Assembly: GCA_024275555.1 (NCBI GenBank)
Contig: JAJRYW010000034.1
Span: forward strand, 1 to 11,851
Direction of reading: 5' to 3'
DNA: 11,851 bases
DNA from: Calditrichota bacterium
Lineage (GTDB): Bacteria > Calditrichota > Calditrichia > RBG-13-44-9 > J075
A program made the position numbers and the translations under genes. This document shows, in pieces, positions 1-6,417 of this stretch; the first letter of the stretch is position 1, and each line of letters opens with the position of its first letter. The notes under the pieces are model-generated. The model saw only the letters and a program-made list of their open reading frames with translations. It made no database searches and was not told where the DNA came from.

Positions 1-721
1 CCTTCAACCGGGAATATTCCGGGGGGCGGAAGGAGTACCACGAAGCAATATCACCAAAAAAATTCTGCCGGGCCTGCAGCAAAGACTGGATATTGAAGAA
101 CGGATGCCGCCGGATGTAAACAAAAATCGCCCGGGGTAGATGTTCCGCCAAAAAAGGGAGATGCCAGTTCATATTCATGGCCTTTAACGCCAGGGGCTTG
201 CCGAATACGTTTGCCAGGGCCGTTAATTCTTTCCGGAGCCCGGCAACATCGGCGGCGGCCAGGGCCTCCGGCGGTAGCTGCTGAATTTCCCCAAACCGGA
301 AATACTGCCGCCAGAAGTACCAAAATTCGTTGGGGGCCAACATGCCCTCGGTCTTGCCCAGCTCGGAATCGAACCGGACAGCCGACAATCTGAAATCGTC
401 TAATTCCTTCCGGAAGGCATAGCGGGGGTCGGTCAGCATGAGCTGGATTTTGGCCCCGATGCAGGGGGCGCGGTAAAAGCGGGAGATAAAATTGCTGGGA
501 TAACCAAAGCAGCCGCTCTTTGCTAACCATTGCATCAGCAGGGTGGTGCCGCTGCGGGGGCAACCGACGATGAACACTTGCGGCAGCGACTGTTCCGGCG
601 ATGCTTCGATGGCGCGCTGCTCCGCCCCGGCCAGCAGGTCGTTCAATCCGCCCAGCAACTCTTCCAGCGCCGGGTTTCGTTGGAAAACCCCGCTTCTTTT
701 ACTTTCCGAACCGTCTCTCAT
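1..721 (-). CDS. PAPS-dependent sulfotransferase (C-terminus beyond window)
   Basis: This gene transfers a sulfo group from 3'-phosphoadenylyl sulfate to an acceptor that cannot be named from sequence. Reading the minus strand from the ATG at 721-719 gives 240 residues with no stop before the window edge, so the 3' end is missing; the family is usually about 270-380 aa. The PAPS 5'-phosphosulfate loop is clear at residues 53-60 (GCPRSGTT). A 3'-phosphate-binding segment follows around residues 201-215 (YIRRHPFFNIQSLL), with Arg205 and Ser213 at the expected 8-residue spacing. No signal peptide or membrane segment is seen in the visible part. The start overlaps the stop of the upstream acyltransferase by 4 bp (ATGA), so the two are almost certainly co-transcribed and coupled. 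The context suggests sulfation of a cell-surface glycan or lipid; that part is inference. Confidence 0.88.
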   Translation of the reverse strand, partial: MRDGSESKRSGVFQRNPALEELLGGLNDLLAGAEQRAIEASPEQSLPQVFIVGCPRSGTTLLMQWLAKSGCFGYPSNFISRFYRAPCIGAKIQLMLTDPRYAFRKELDDFRLSAVRFDSELGKTEGMLAPNEFWYFWRQYFRFGEIQQLPPEALAAADVAGLRKELTALANVFGKPLALKAMNMNWHLPFLAEHLPRAIFVYIRRHPFFNIQSLLQARQNFFGDIASWYSFRPPEYSRLK

Positions 722-1710
722 ATCACTTTGCCTCGCTTAAATTCTCCATAACGATAGGCCGGGAAATAATTGCCGGTTTCACTTCCCGCCTCCCGGCGCA
801 GGGCCCGGTAGCGCGGCGCATCCAGTATCCGGCCGGCAAAGTAGGCCGTGCGGGTGGTGTTGCTCCACCCCTGCTTAAAGCGGGTCAGCCCGTCGCGGCC
901 GTTATCCAGGCCGGCCCCGCCGCCCAGGTCCAACTGCTGCACCCCGGCTTCCCGGAAATAATGCAGCGCCTGCCACATCAGCCCATAAGAAACCCGCAGG
1001 CGATAGCCTTCCGCACTGGAGGCCCCGAGATGGTAGTAGGCCCGCTCTCCCTGGCAGAACCAGATTTGCACACCCAGGGTCTGATCATCATGACGGGCGC
1101 AGAAGAGATGCACCCCGGGAACCGTTAACTGCTTGCGGAAACTTTGCTCCGAAAAGGCCCGCAGGCCGGTAATTCCGTGCCGCTCGATCAGAATCCGGTA
1201 CAGCTTGCACCAATCCTGGTGAAAATCAAGCGGGTTTTCCGCCCGGAAAATCTGCGCCGCCCGGGAGGAAGTCCGCGCATAGCGGCGATGGTGCGCCGAG
1301 GCGGTTTTTTCCGGGGCAACGCTCAAGTCGACTACAAAATGTTCTTTGAAGGGGATAAGCACATCCGGAAAACTCCGGCGAAGCACCTCGATCCGGAACT
1401 CTGCCAGCGGGTCGATCACCGCGGCCAGGGAAACCAACTGCGATTCCAGCCGCGCCAGGTCGCCCGGCAGCGCTTCCCAGTTCCGGCAGGTAAAGAGCGG
1501 GTAACATCCCATGGCGTCGTGGGCGCCAGCGCCGTTAACCGGGCGTTCCAGAATCCATGCCCCGCTGCCGGGCAAAAAGCGGGGCCGCCCGAATTCAGCC
1601 AGGGCTTCGCAATACTGGCGCGAGGCATAACCGTGGGCAGAAGAGCGCACATCATCGTCCCGTTGACGGTTGTCGGCCTTCCGGCAGATTTTCAGGTTGC
1701 TGTCATCCAT
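718..1710 (-). CDS. FemAB/GNAT-like acyltransferase (Acetyltransf_6 type)
   Basis: The predicted product is a 330-aa cytoplasmic protein of the FemAB-like branch of the GNAT fold, whose members transfer acyl or aminoacyl groups to peptidoglycan precursors, sugars or amines. Family signs lie in the C-terminal half. Residues 213-229 (GVQIWFCQGERAYYHLG) form the typical strand pair, residues 240-256 an amphipathic helix, and residues 262-283 contain LGGGAG followed by GLTRFKQGWSN, which matches the 'GG...FK.G(F/W)' ending of this group. The N-terminal half (1-130) is divergent. The ATG at 1710 is preceded by only a weak AGG. It follows another member of the same broad family after 405 bp and overlaps the sulfotransferase by 4 bp. 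Family assignment is fairly sure; the substrate is unknown. Confidence 0.75.
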   Translation of the reverse strand: MDDSNLKICRKADNRQRDDDVRSSAHGYASRQYCEALAEFGRPRFLPGSGAWILERPVNGAGAHDAMGCYPLFTCRNWEALPGDLARLESQLVSLAAVIDPLAEFRIEVLRRSFPDVLIPFKEHFVVDLSVAPEKTASAHHRRYARTSSRAAQIFRAENPLDFHQDWCKLYRILIERHGITGLRAFSEQSFRKQLTVPGVHLFCARHDDQTLGVQIWFCQGERAYYHLGASSAEGYRLRVSYGLMWQALHYFREAGVQQLDLGGGAGLDNGRDGLTRFKQGWSNTTRTAYFAGRILDAPRYRALRREAGSETGNYFPAYRYGEFKRGKVI

Positions 1711-2115
1711 AATTTACCTGTTACCCGTTTATTTTTATTGTATTTGTGCCGTTGCCTTCATGCAATGTAATCTCCCCCCATAATCCCCCGGCCAGCCGGG
1801 GAGAAACGGCCTCTCTCCCCGATTTCGGGGTGGGGAAATTCCACTTGACAACTGTCCGGCTACTCATATACACTGTTTTAACACCCTTTTAAAAAAGCTT
1901 GCTGCATAAATACTTTTTATTTAACTGATGTTACGCGCTTACCGGTTTTTTGCTGTTGAGTCACAGGAAACTCCGAGAAACGATTAAACATAAAGCTCTG
2001 TCTCACTTAATATTTTTATTGTCATTAAAATGTCAAATGCAATTCAAGTTTTTTAACTCTCTTTTTAAGAATCTCTGCGATCTCTGCCTCTCAGCGGCAA
2101 ATTGCGTAACAATAG
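1711..2115. other. Intergenic region with GC-rich hairpins and a repeat element
   Basis: No convincing gene is present in these 405 bases. From about 1785 to 1836 there are two short GC-rich hairpins: CCCCGGC/GCCGGGG with a 2-base loop, and CCCCGA/TCGGGG. Their runs of CTCTCCCC and GGGGTGGGG resemble the C/G-rich block at 3837-3896. The stretch from 1850 to 2115 is much more AT-rich and contains the repeat listed at 1923-2117. Around 2070-2106 there is a 'gcgatctctgcctctcagcgg' type stretch that reads on the minus strand like a degraded GCAGAGA-type repeat. Confidence 0.6.
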
Positions 2116-2117
2116 TT
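1923..2117. repeat. Dispersed repeat, candidate MITE-like element (first copy)
   Basis: The segment 1924-1969 matches 11806-11851 at 43 of 46 positions, including an unbroken run from TTTTTTGCTGTTG to the end of the window. A further shared 10-mer (gctgcataaa) lies just upstream of both copies (1901-1910 and 11773-11782). The left end (1923-1938, AACTGATGTTACGCGC) is an imperfect inverted repeat of 2102-2117, with 12 of 16 positions matching and a perfect core of GTTACGC/GCGTAAC. If these are termini, the element is 195 bp, AT-rich and non-coding, and its right end overlaps the stop codon of the neighbouring acyltransferase. Repetition is seen directly; mobile-element status is inference. Confidence 0.55.
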
Positions 2118-3060
2118 ATTTAAGCGCCTTTGGAGGAAGCGCCGATTTCCATTTGATGAGGCGTTTAAAATCTTTCTTCACCCGAAAGGCGGTAGACTCC
2201 CAGAAATTCCCGTTTATGATCGAGGTGTAGCAGGGAAAGGGTTCCGCGCCGCAGCGTTTGCGGAACTCATAGATGCCGTCCCAGGGAGCAGCGGGTCCGC
2301 AATTCACCCAGCGCTTTCCCATGGCCAGGGCGTCTTGCACAACATCCACACACAGGTAGGCCGAAATCCCCATTTGCTCGGCTTCCGCCCGGGCAATCAG
2401 AAAATTGCTATGAAGATGACCGGGCGTGATAATAATCAGCGAAGCGCCTACCAGAAACCCATCCAGGTAGAAAGATTTAATGATGAGTTCCTCGCGCAGA
2501 TAAGACTTTAATTTCTGAAAGTACTCCTTGCTCAGCGGATATTGAAGATGGTTGCGTGCGGCAAACTCCTGGTAACATTCATAAAAATCATTCAACTGGT
2601 TCATAACCGGCACGATAGTAAACCGCTTTGCATACAGGCATTGCCGGCGGATTTCATCGGCAACCCGGGTGCGCAGGTAGGTTTCCACCGTATCGATAAG
2701 CTTCAGGTCAATCATCATATAATGGATGGTGTCGCCCAGCAGGGAGACCTTTTCGGCAGAAGTGAGGTAACAGCGAGGCTGTCCCAACGCTTCGAGGAAA
2801 AGCGGCAGATGGTGCGGATCGGCGCAACCGCCCGGGCTTCCCTGCGCCCCGGCAAAAAGCTGATCGTTCTGTCGTATACCGGCAAAAATATCGATTATTT
2901 TACTCCCTTTGCGGAGGCCCAGGGTAACCTGTTTGCCCGGCAGGCGCTCCGCCTGGAATTGCAGCCAGTTCCAACTAAAAGAGAAGAAGTGCAAACGGGG
3001 ATCGCCCGCCCGAATCTCTTCCCACTCTTCCTGTTCATTTATGGTAACAATTTCCATCAT
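2116..3060 (-). CDS. FemAB/GNAT-like acyltransferase
   Basis: A 314-aa soluble protein with the features of the FemAB-like/GNAT (Acetyltransf_6) family. A divergent N-terminal domain (residues 1-120) is followed by a basic, helix-rich stretch (126-150). The conserved acyltransferase core includes residues 196-224 (FYLDGFLVGASLIIITPGHLHSN, the typical strand-turn-strand), a helix at 231-247, and the ending at 252-273 (VNCGPA...YEFRKRCGAEPF), which corresponds to the family's 'G....GIYEFK..FGA'. The start is ATG 3060 or the adjacent ATG 3057; an in-frame TAA lies 15 bases upstream, so it cannot extend further. No strong Shine-Dalgarno is visible. The C-terminus ends inside the candidate repeat terminus at 2102-2117. 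The substrate is unknown; neighbours suggest surface polymer modification. Confidence 0.75.
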   Translation of the reverse strand: MMEIVTINEQEEWEEIRAGDPRLHFFSFSWNWLQFQAERLPGKQVTLGLRKGSKIIDIFAGIRQNDQLFAGAQGSPGGCADPHHLPLFLEALGQPRCYLTSAEKVSLLGDTIHYMMIDLKLIDTVETYLRTRVADEIRRQCLYAKRFTIVPVMNQLNDFYECYQEFAARNHLQYPLSKEYFQKLKSYLREELIIKSFYLDGFLVGASLIIITPGHLHSNFLIARAEAEQMGISAYLCVDVVQDALAMGKRWVNCGPAAPWDGIYEFRKRCGAEPFPCYTSIINGNFWESTAFRVKKDFKRLIKWKSALPPKALK

Positions 3061-3196
3061 AGTCGAATATTCTTATATCTGCGGATGCGCTTTGCAGAAC
3101 TCCGCCGCCCCGCACCGGGAGCATACAGCGCATCCCCATTGCCTTCTCGCAATCATCTCTGTTATGATCAACCTACATCCGTGTGGGTGAATTGAC

Positions 3197-3217
3197 AAAA
3201 CGCTTGCGGTTCAAGCG
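3197..3217 (-). terminator. Weak intrinsic terminator of the MerR-type gene
   Basis: A 6-bp stem (cgcttg 3201-3206 / caagcg 3212-3217) with a 5-base loop lies 2 bases past the TGA of the MerR-type gene. On the minus strand it is followed by four T residues (3200-3197). It is short, so termination may be partial and some read-through into the acyltransferase gene is possible. Confidence 0.45.
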
Positions 3218-3219
3218 CA

Positions 3220-3501
3220 TCATTCCGTACGGGACAACCGCCCATTCCCCTGCTTACGCCGTTTGCGCAACTGGTTCTTTGCCCCGGTAATGCTGTACAT
3301 CTCCACTTTCAGAAGATGCTTAATTTCCAGAATACACCGCAGGCTATGGTCGTCGTACAAGCGATGACCGCCGCGGGTGCGCTGGGGCTGCAAATAATCG
3401 GAGAATTCTTTTTCCCAGTAGCGGAGGGTATGGGAGGAGACGCCAACCAATTGGCAGACATCCTTGACTTTTAAATATCCGTTTTGAGTCCGGCCATCCA
3501 T
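3220..3501 (-). CDS. Small MerR-family transcriptional regulator
   Basis: A 93-aa DNA-binding protein. Residues 9-31 form the MerR-type helix-turn-helix (YLKVKDVCQLVGVSSHTLRYWE). The wing follows at 38-50 (LQPQRTRGGHRLY, the usual 'R...G.R.Y'), then the second helix pair and a 'YSITGAKNQLRKR' segment (69-81) typical of this group. The long dimerisation coiled coil and any C-terminal effector domain of classical MerR proteins are missing. There are no effector-binding Cys residues; the only two cysteines (16, 56) are not in a metal-site arrangement. The ATG at 3501 has an AGGGAC Shine-Dalgarno about 6 bases upstream. The gene precedes the acyltransferase/sulfotransferase cluster on the same strand, but a 159-bp gap with a weak terminator separates them. 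Its target and signal are unknown. Confidence 0.85.
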   Translation of the reverse strand: MDGRTQNGYLKVKDVCQLVGVSSHTLRYWEKEFSDYLQPQRTRGGHRLYDDHSLRCILEIKHLLKVEMYSITGAKNQLRKRRKQGNGRLSRTE

Positions 3502-3528
3502 AGCACGTCCCTGTTACATCCCGTAAAG

Positions 3529-3557
3529 TTGAAGTTCTACTCAAACTTTCTCTTCAA
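3529..3557 (-). promoter_or_regulatory. Dyad upstream of the MerR-type gene, possible operator
   Basis: TTGAAG (3529-3534) and its exact complement CTTCAA (3552-3557) are separated by 17 bases and centred about 42 bases upstream of the MerR-type start codon. MerR-family operators are often dyads lying in a lengthened promoter spacer and regulating their own gene, so autoregulation is plausible. No clear -10 box could be assigned, which keeps this tentative. Confidence 0.3.
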
Positions 3558-3778
3558 GTAGCGTCGACGTTTTTCCGGGAGGCTTTAGGGGGATTTTTGC
3601 GGGGATGAATGGCGATTGGGGAATAAAATCGAGCAAATCAGTTCAGGAAGAAACCGACGATTCCCTTTGACAATTTTCTGAACCGGTTGTAACTATTCAG
3701 CCCACCAAACATGCGAAAAAAACACGAAAAGGATAATTTTACGACTAAAGTGTTTTTAATAAAACATGAATAACAACG

Positions 3779-3933
3779 GTAACTACTCAGGTCGGTTTGT
3801 TCATAGCCTAAGCGGCTGTATATATGACAGTTGAATCCCCCTCTCCCCCGGGGAGAGAGGGGCGACCGAAGCGCAAGCGAAGGACGGGGTGAGGGGAAGT
3901 ATACGCCATTGGCAATAACACCTGAGTAGTTAC
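3779..3933. repeat. Inner 14-bp perfect inverted repeat nested in the outer one
   Basis: GTAACTACTCAGGT at 3779-3792 is repeated inversely at 3920-3933, enclosing 127 bp. The arms share the core GTAACTA(T/C)TCAG with the outer pair, so the region contains four copies of one motif arranged as two nested pairs. This suggests one element inserted into a relative, or a duplicated terminus. Confidence 0.6.
3837..3896. repeat. C/G-rich palindromic repeat block
   Basis: CCCCTCTC (3837-3844) pairs perfectly with GAGAGGGG (3855-3862) around CCCCCGGGGA. About 22 bases on, 'gacggggtgagggg' could pair alternatively with the same left arm. The block sits at the heart of the nested inverted repeats. Similar CTCTCCCC...GGGGTGGGG strings occur at 1785-1836, so this is probably a dispersed structural repeat. 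Confidence 0.5.
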
Positions 3934-4033
3934 TAAATTTTATTTCCCAATCCGGTTCATCATGTGAATCCTGTCAAAAAAAAGACCTGAATAGTTACAA
4001 CCGGTTTATATAAAAACGGCCGGCAGCAGTTGC

Positions 4034-4057
4034 AGAGACGCCAGGCATGGCGTCTCT
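4034..4057. repeat. Short hairpin repeat AGAGACGCC/GGCGTCTCT
   Basis: AGAGACGCC (4034-4042) and GGCGTCTCT (4049-4057) form a perfect 9-bp stem with a 6-base loop. No T-run follows on either strand, so it is not an obvious intrinsic terminator. It resembles the 'agagacgcc-atgcatggcgtctct' palindromes that I recall as dispersed repeats in several phyla; only one copy is present here. Confidence 0.45.
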
Positions 4058-4135
4058 ACTAATCCATTTGAGATAGGTATTTTTTACACAGGTACAAGTC
4101 AAATTGCACAATTTTGCAATCTTTGTCGTAATACA

Positions 4136-4807
4136 CTATACCAGGGAAATATCAATGACCAGGTCGGCGTCGATCCGGAAATTTTTTTCCAACCGGTTAT
4201 CCAGGGAGACGCCGTTAATTTTATCGATCGCCAGGGTAAACCCGCTGTGATCGGCTGATTTGGATTTCAGCAGTCCTTCCACATTCACGGTTCCCTGGTG
4301 TTTTCGATCATAGTAGGCCACCAGGATGCGGTCATCCAGTTCCAATGCCGCCAGAATCTCCTGTATAGCCGGCACATCGCGAGCCTCGCTGAGATCATCC
4401 ATATCGCGGTTTTCCAGCACTTCTTTGACATCGCCATCGCTGTAGAAGAATTCGATCACTCCCCCGCCCCGCCTGGCGTACACCTTGGTCTGGGTGTTCT
4501 TTTCGATCATGGCCCGCTCCACATTGACGATTCTTCCGGTAAAACTTTCTTCGCCAATGTTCAGGATTTGCACGATCATGGGAATATCATCGACCTGCCC
4601 GTCAAAACCGATGCGCAGCAATTCCACTACTGCGCCTTCGCCAAATTGCCGGATTTGTTCTTTAAGTTTTTCCGGCGGCATGGCCCCGGGGCGCAGGTTG
4701 CCCGATGTTTTCCGGCGCCGAAACAACTTAAAAAAGTAAGATCTGCGCTGCGGGGTAATACAGATTAATCGATTTCTATTCCGGGAATTCCCATACTCAA
4801 ACCGCAT
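4136..4807 (-). CDS. Hypothetical protein with basic N-terminus
   Basis: I do not recognise this protein. From the ATG at 4807 it is 223 aa. That start is preferred over the in-frame ATG at 4834 because a purine-rich GGGAGAGGACGGAG lies just before it. Residues 8-36 are strongly basic (many Arg/Lys, with RRRK near 30-33), followed by a linker. Two beta-rich segments come next: about 66-125 (GQVDDIPMIVQILNIGEES...GGGVIEFFYSDGD) and 157-221 (LDDRILVAYYDRK...FRIDADLVIDISLV). They are joined by an acidic helix (126-156), and their similar character suggests two small barrel-like domains. There is no signal peptide and no membrane segment. The basic tail could bind nucleic acid or a membrane surface. 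It is divergent from tgt and stands alone. Confidence 0.7.
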   Translation of the reverse strand: MRFEYGNSRNRNRLICITPQRRSYFFKLFRRRKTSGNLRPGAMPPEKLKEQIRQFGEGAVVELLRIGFDGQVDDIPMIVQILNIGEESFTGRIVNVERAMIEKNTQTKVYARRGGGVIEFFYSDGDVKEVLENRDMDDLSEARDVPAIQEILAALELDDRILVAYYDRKHQGTVNVEGLLKSKSADHSGFTLAIDKINGVSLDNRLEKNFRIDADLVIDISLV

Positions 4808-4991
4808 GGCTCCGTCCTCTCCCTTTATGGTCAACTCTGTTATTTTTATTGGGTTTAATAAACTCTATAAGTAGACCTGCCTTCCTCAGGAATATAACCA
4901 CCAATTGTCGGTAGTTATGCAGAAATATTGAGCTTTCAGGCAAAAAACACCTGCGTCCGGCCGGTTGGCCGCCAGGGGAATGAATTTTCCT

Positions 4992-5020
4992 TTGAACTGG
5001 CAAAAGAAACCGCGTATCTT
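4992..5020 (+). promoter_or_regulatory. Possible sigma70-type promoter for tgt
   Basis: TTGAAC (4992-4997) and TATCTT (5015-5020) are separated by 17 bases, about 75 bases upstream of the tgt start. Each box matches the consensus at only 4 of 6 positions. I see no preQ1 riboswitch-like fold between here and the start codon. Confidence 0.25.
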
Positions 5021-5095
5021 TGGCCGCTCTTGCCGATGAGCGACGGCGAAGCTACTTTTTCTTGTTTCTGAAGATGACGGAAAGATAGGATATAC

Positions 5096-6241
5096 ATGTT
5101 TTTTGAAGTAGAACATCAGGATACCCGGTGTAGAGCGCGAGCGGGGAAATTAACCACCGATCACGGGGTCGTCCAGACGCCGATCTTTATGCCGGTGGGG
5201 ACAATCGGCACGGTAAAGACTCTCTCGCCGCAAGATTTGCTCGACTGCGGGGCCCAGGTCATGCTGGCAAACACCTACCACCTGTATTTGCGGCCGGGCG
5301 CCGAGGTCTTAGCGGAATTCGGAGGGCTGCATCAGTTCAATCGCTGGAACGGCCCGATTCTGACCGACAGCGGCGGCTTCCAGGTCTACAGCCTGAGCGA
5401 TTTAAAACAGATCAGCCGCAACGGCGTGGAGTTTAAATCCCACTGGGACGGCTCCCGGCATATTTTCACCCCGGAGAGCGTGGTGGATATCCAACGGGAT
5501 ATCGGCTCGGATATTATGATGGTGCTGGACTACCTGACCGGAAATCCCTCGGAGTTAGCCCTGGCGGAAGAAGCGCACCAGTACACCCTGCAATGGGCCC
5601 GGCGGGCCCGGGAACACTTCCTGGCCACCCGTTCCCGCTATGGATATCGCCAGTTTCAGTTCGGGATTGTGCAGGGCGGGGTGTACAAGGTCTTGCGCCA
5701 GGCCAGCATAGAGGGGCTGATGCAGATCGGCTTTGACGGCTACGCCATTGGCGGCCTGGCGGTGGGAGAGGACCCCCAAACCCGCCGGGAGATCACCGAT
5801 TTTTGTACCGGAAAGTTGCCTGCCGAAAAGCCCCGTTACCTGATGGGCGTCGGCAAACCGGCCGACATCCTCGAGGCCATCGAATCGGGGGTGGATATGT
5901 TCGACTGCGTAATTCCCACCCGAAACGCCCGCAACGGAACCGTGTTTACCCGCACAGGCAAAATCAACATTCGCAATACCGGCTACAAATTAAATCCGGC
6001 GCCGATTGATCCGGAATGCAGCTGCTATTGCTGCCGGAACTTCAGCCTGGGATATTTGCACCACCTCTTCCGGGTAAGCGAAGTACTGGGACTGCGCCTG
6101 GCCACCCTGCATAATGTCACTTTTTACCTCAACCTGGTCGGCTCGGCCCGGGAAGCTATTCTGCAAAACCGGTTTCCGGCCTTTAAAGAAACGTTTATAA
6201 AACAATACCTTAACACAGAAGAAAACGGAAGCGGAAAATGA
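5096..6241 (+). CDS. tgt: tRNA-guanine transglycosylase (queuine tRNA-ribosyltransferase)
   Basis: This enzyme exchanges guanine-34 of tRNA-Asp, -Asn, -His and -Tyr for the queuosine precursor preQ1. The 381-aa TIM-barrel protein has the family's normal length. Asp91 lies in LTDSGGFQVYS (the Asp102 equivalent). The substrate-pocket GGLAVGE is at 219-225, and the nucleophile Asp270 lies in MFDCVIPTRNARNG. A zinc site is formed by Cys308, Cys310, Cys313 and His339, with the same 26-residue Cys-to-His distance as the Zymomonas enzyme. The start ATG has TAGGA upstream at good spacing. An oddity is the pocket loop normally reading DECPPYP, which here reads DYLTGNP (145-151): Asp145 is kept but the following Glu-Cys become Tyr-Leu. 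yajC follows downstream, as in the classical locus, but after a 587-bp gap. Confidence 0.97.
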   Translation: MFFEVEHQDTRCRARAGKLTTDHGVVQTPIFMPVGTIGTVKTLSPQDLLDCGAQVMLANTYHLYLRPGAEVLAEFGGLHQFNRWNGPILTDSGGFQVYSLSDLKQISRNGVEFKSHWDGSRHIFTPESVVDIQRDIGSDIMMVLDYLTGNPSELALAEEAHQYTLQWARRAREHFLATRSRYGYRQFQFGIVQGGVYKVLRQASIEGLMQIGFDGYAIGGLAVGEDPQTRREITDFCTGKLPAEKPRYLMGVGKPADILEAIESGVDMFDCVIPTRNARNGTVFTRTGKINIRNTGYKLNPAPIDPECSCYCCRNFSLGYLHHLFRVSEVLGLRLATLHNVTFYLNLVGSAREAILQNRFPAFKETFIKQYLNTEENGSGK

Positions 6242-6417
6242 TCTTGGAAAATTTTATATTTTATGATTACATTTAGCATCGGCCGCAAGAACCGGAAATC
6301 TTTGTATTAAGTGTTGCTCTTTGTGCTCGAGGTCTTTCTCCGGTTTTTAGCCGCAAAGATACCAAACTCGCAAAGGTTTTAATGCAGGTCAGGTTTTATC
6401 ATATTTAGGTGCAGCGC

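Larger units (their letters stand above)
3681..4006. repeat. Outer 20-bp perfect inverted repeat, 326-bp candidate element
   Basis: AACCGGTTGTAACTATTCAG at 3681-3700 is repeated exactly in inverse orientation at 3987-4006. Pairing stops abruptly on both sides. The two flanks (…ttttctg and tatataa…) show no target-site duplication. The interior is non-coding. The size, perfect termini and lack of an ORF suit a non-autonomous (MITE-like) element, but the missing duplication means this is not established. Confidence 0.6.
3502..4135. other. 634-bp non-coding stretch packed with inverted repeats
   Basis: No ORF with coding character is seen here. The stretch holds nested inverted repeats (3681-4006 and 3779-3933), a C/G-rich palindromic block (3837-3896), and a short hairpin repeat (4034-4057). 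A loose dyad attgca/tgcaat (4103-4120) follows. Just inside the right outer arm, 3951-3975 reads 'ggttcatcatgtgaatcctgtc', a phrase I recall from non-coding repeats in Bacteroidetes/Ignavibacteria-like genomes; this is memory, not a search. The region separates two minus-strand genes. Confidence 0.6.

Noticed and set aside
51..563. Minus-strand 170-aa frame
   Set aside because: It is a shifted frame over the sulfotransferase, whose PAPS motifs lie in another frame that stays open to the window edge.
1144..1770. Plus-strand 208-aa frame
   Set aside because: It is antisense to the second acyltransferase, whose C-terminal family motifs are intact on the minus strand.
1845..1873. TTGACA with a TATACA-like box on the plus strand
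   Set aside because: It looks like a promoter by sequence, but no plus-strand gene or recognisable RNA follows for more than 3 kb.
2542..3195. Plus-strand 217-aa frame
   Set aside because: It is antisense to the FemAB-like gene and shows no family features.
4103..4120. attgca/tgcaat dyad as a terminator of the hypothetical gene
   Set aside because: The stem is short and AT-rich with no T-run after it on the minus strand.
5021..5095. Possible preQ1 riboswitch before tgt
   Set aside because: No compact H-type pseudoknot pattern with a C-rich loop and A-rich tail could be traced in the leader.
4886..5116. Minus-strand 76-aa frame between the hypothetical gene and tgt
   Set aside because: It overlaps the tgt start region and has no ribosome binding site, recognisable motif or coding-like composition.
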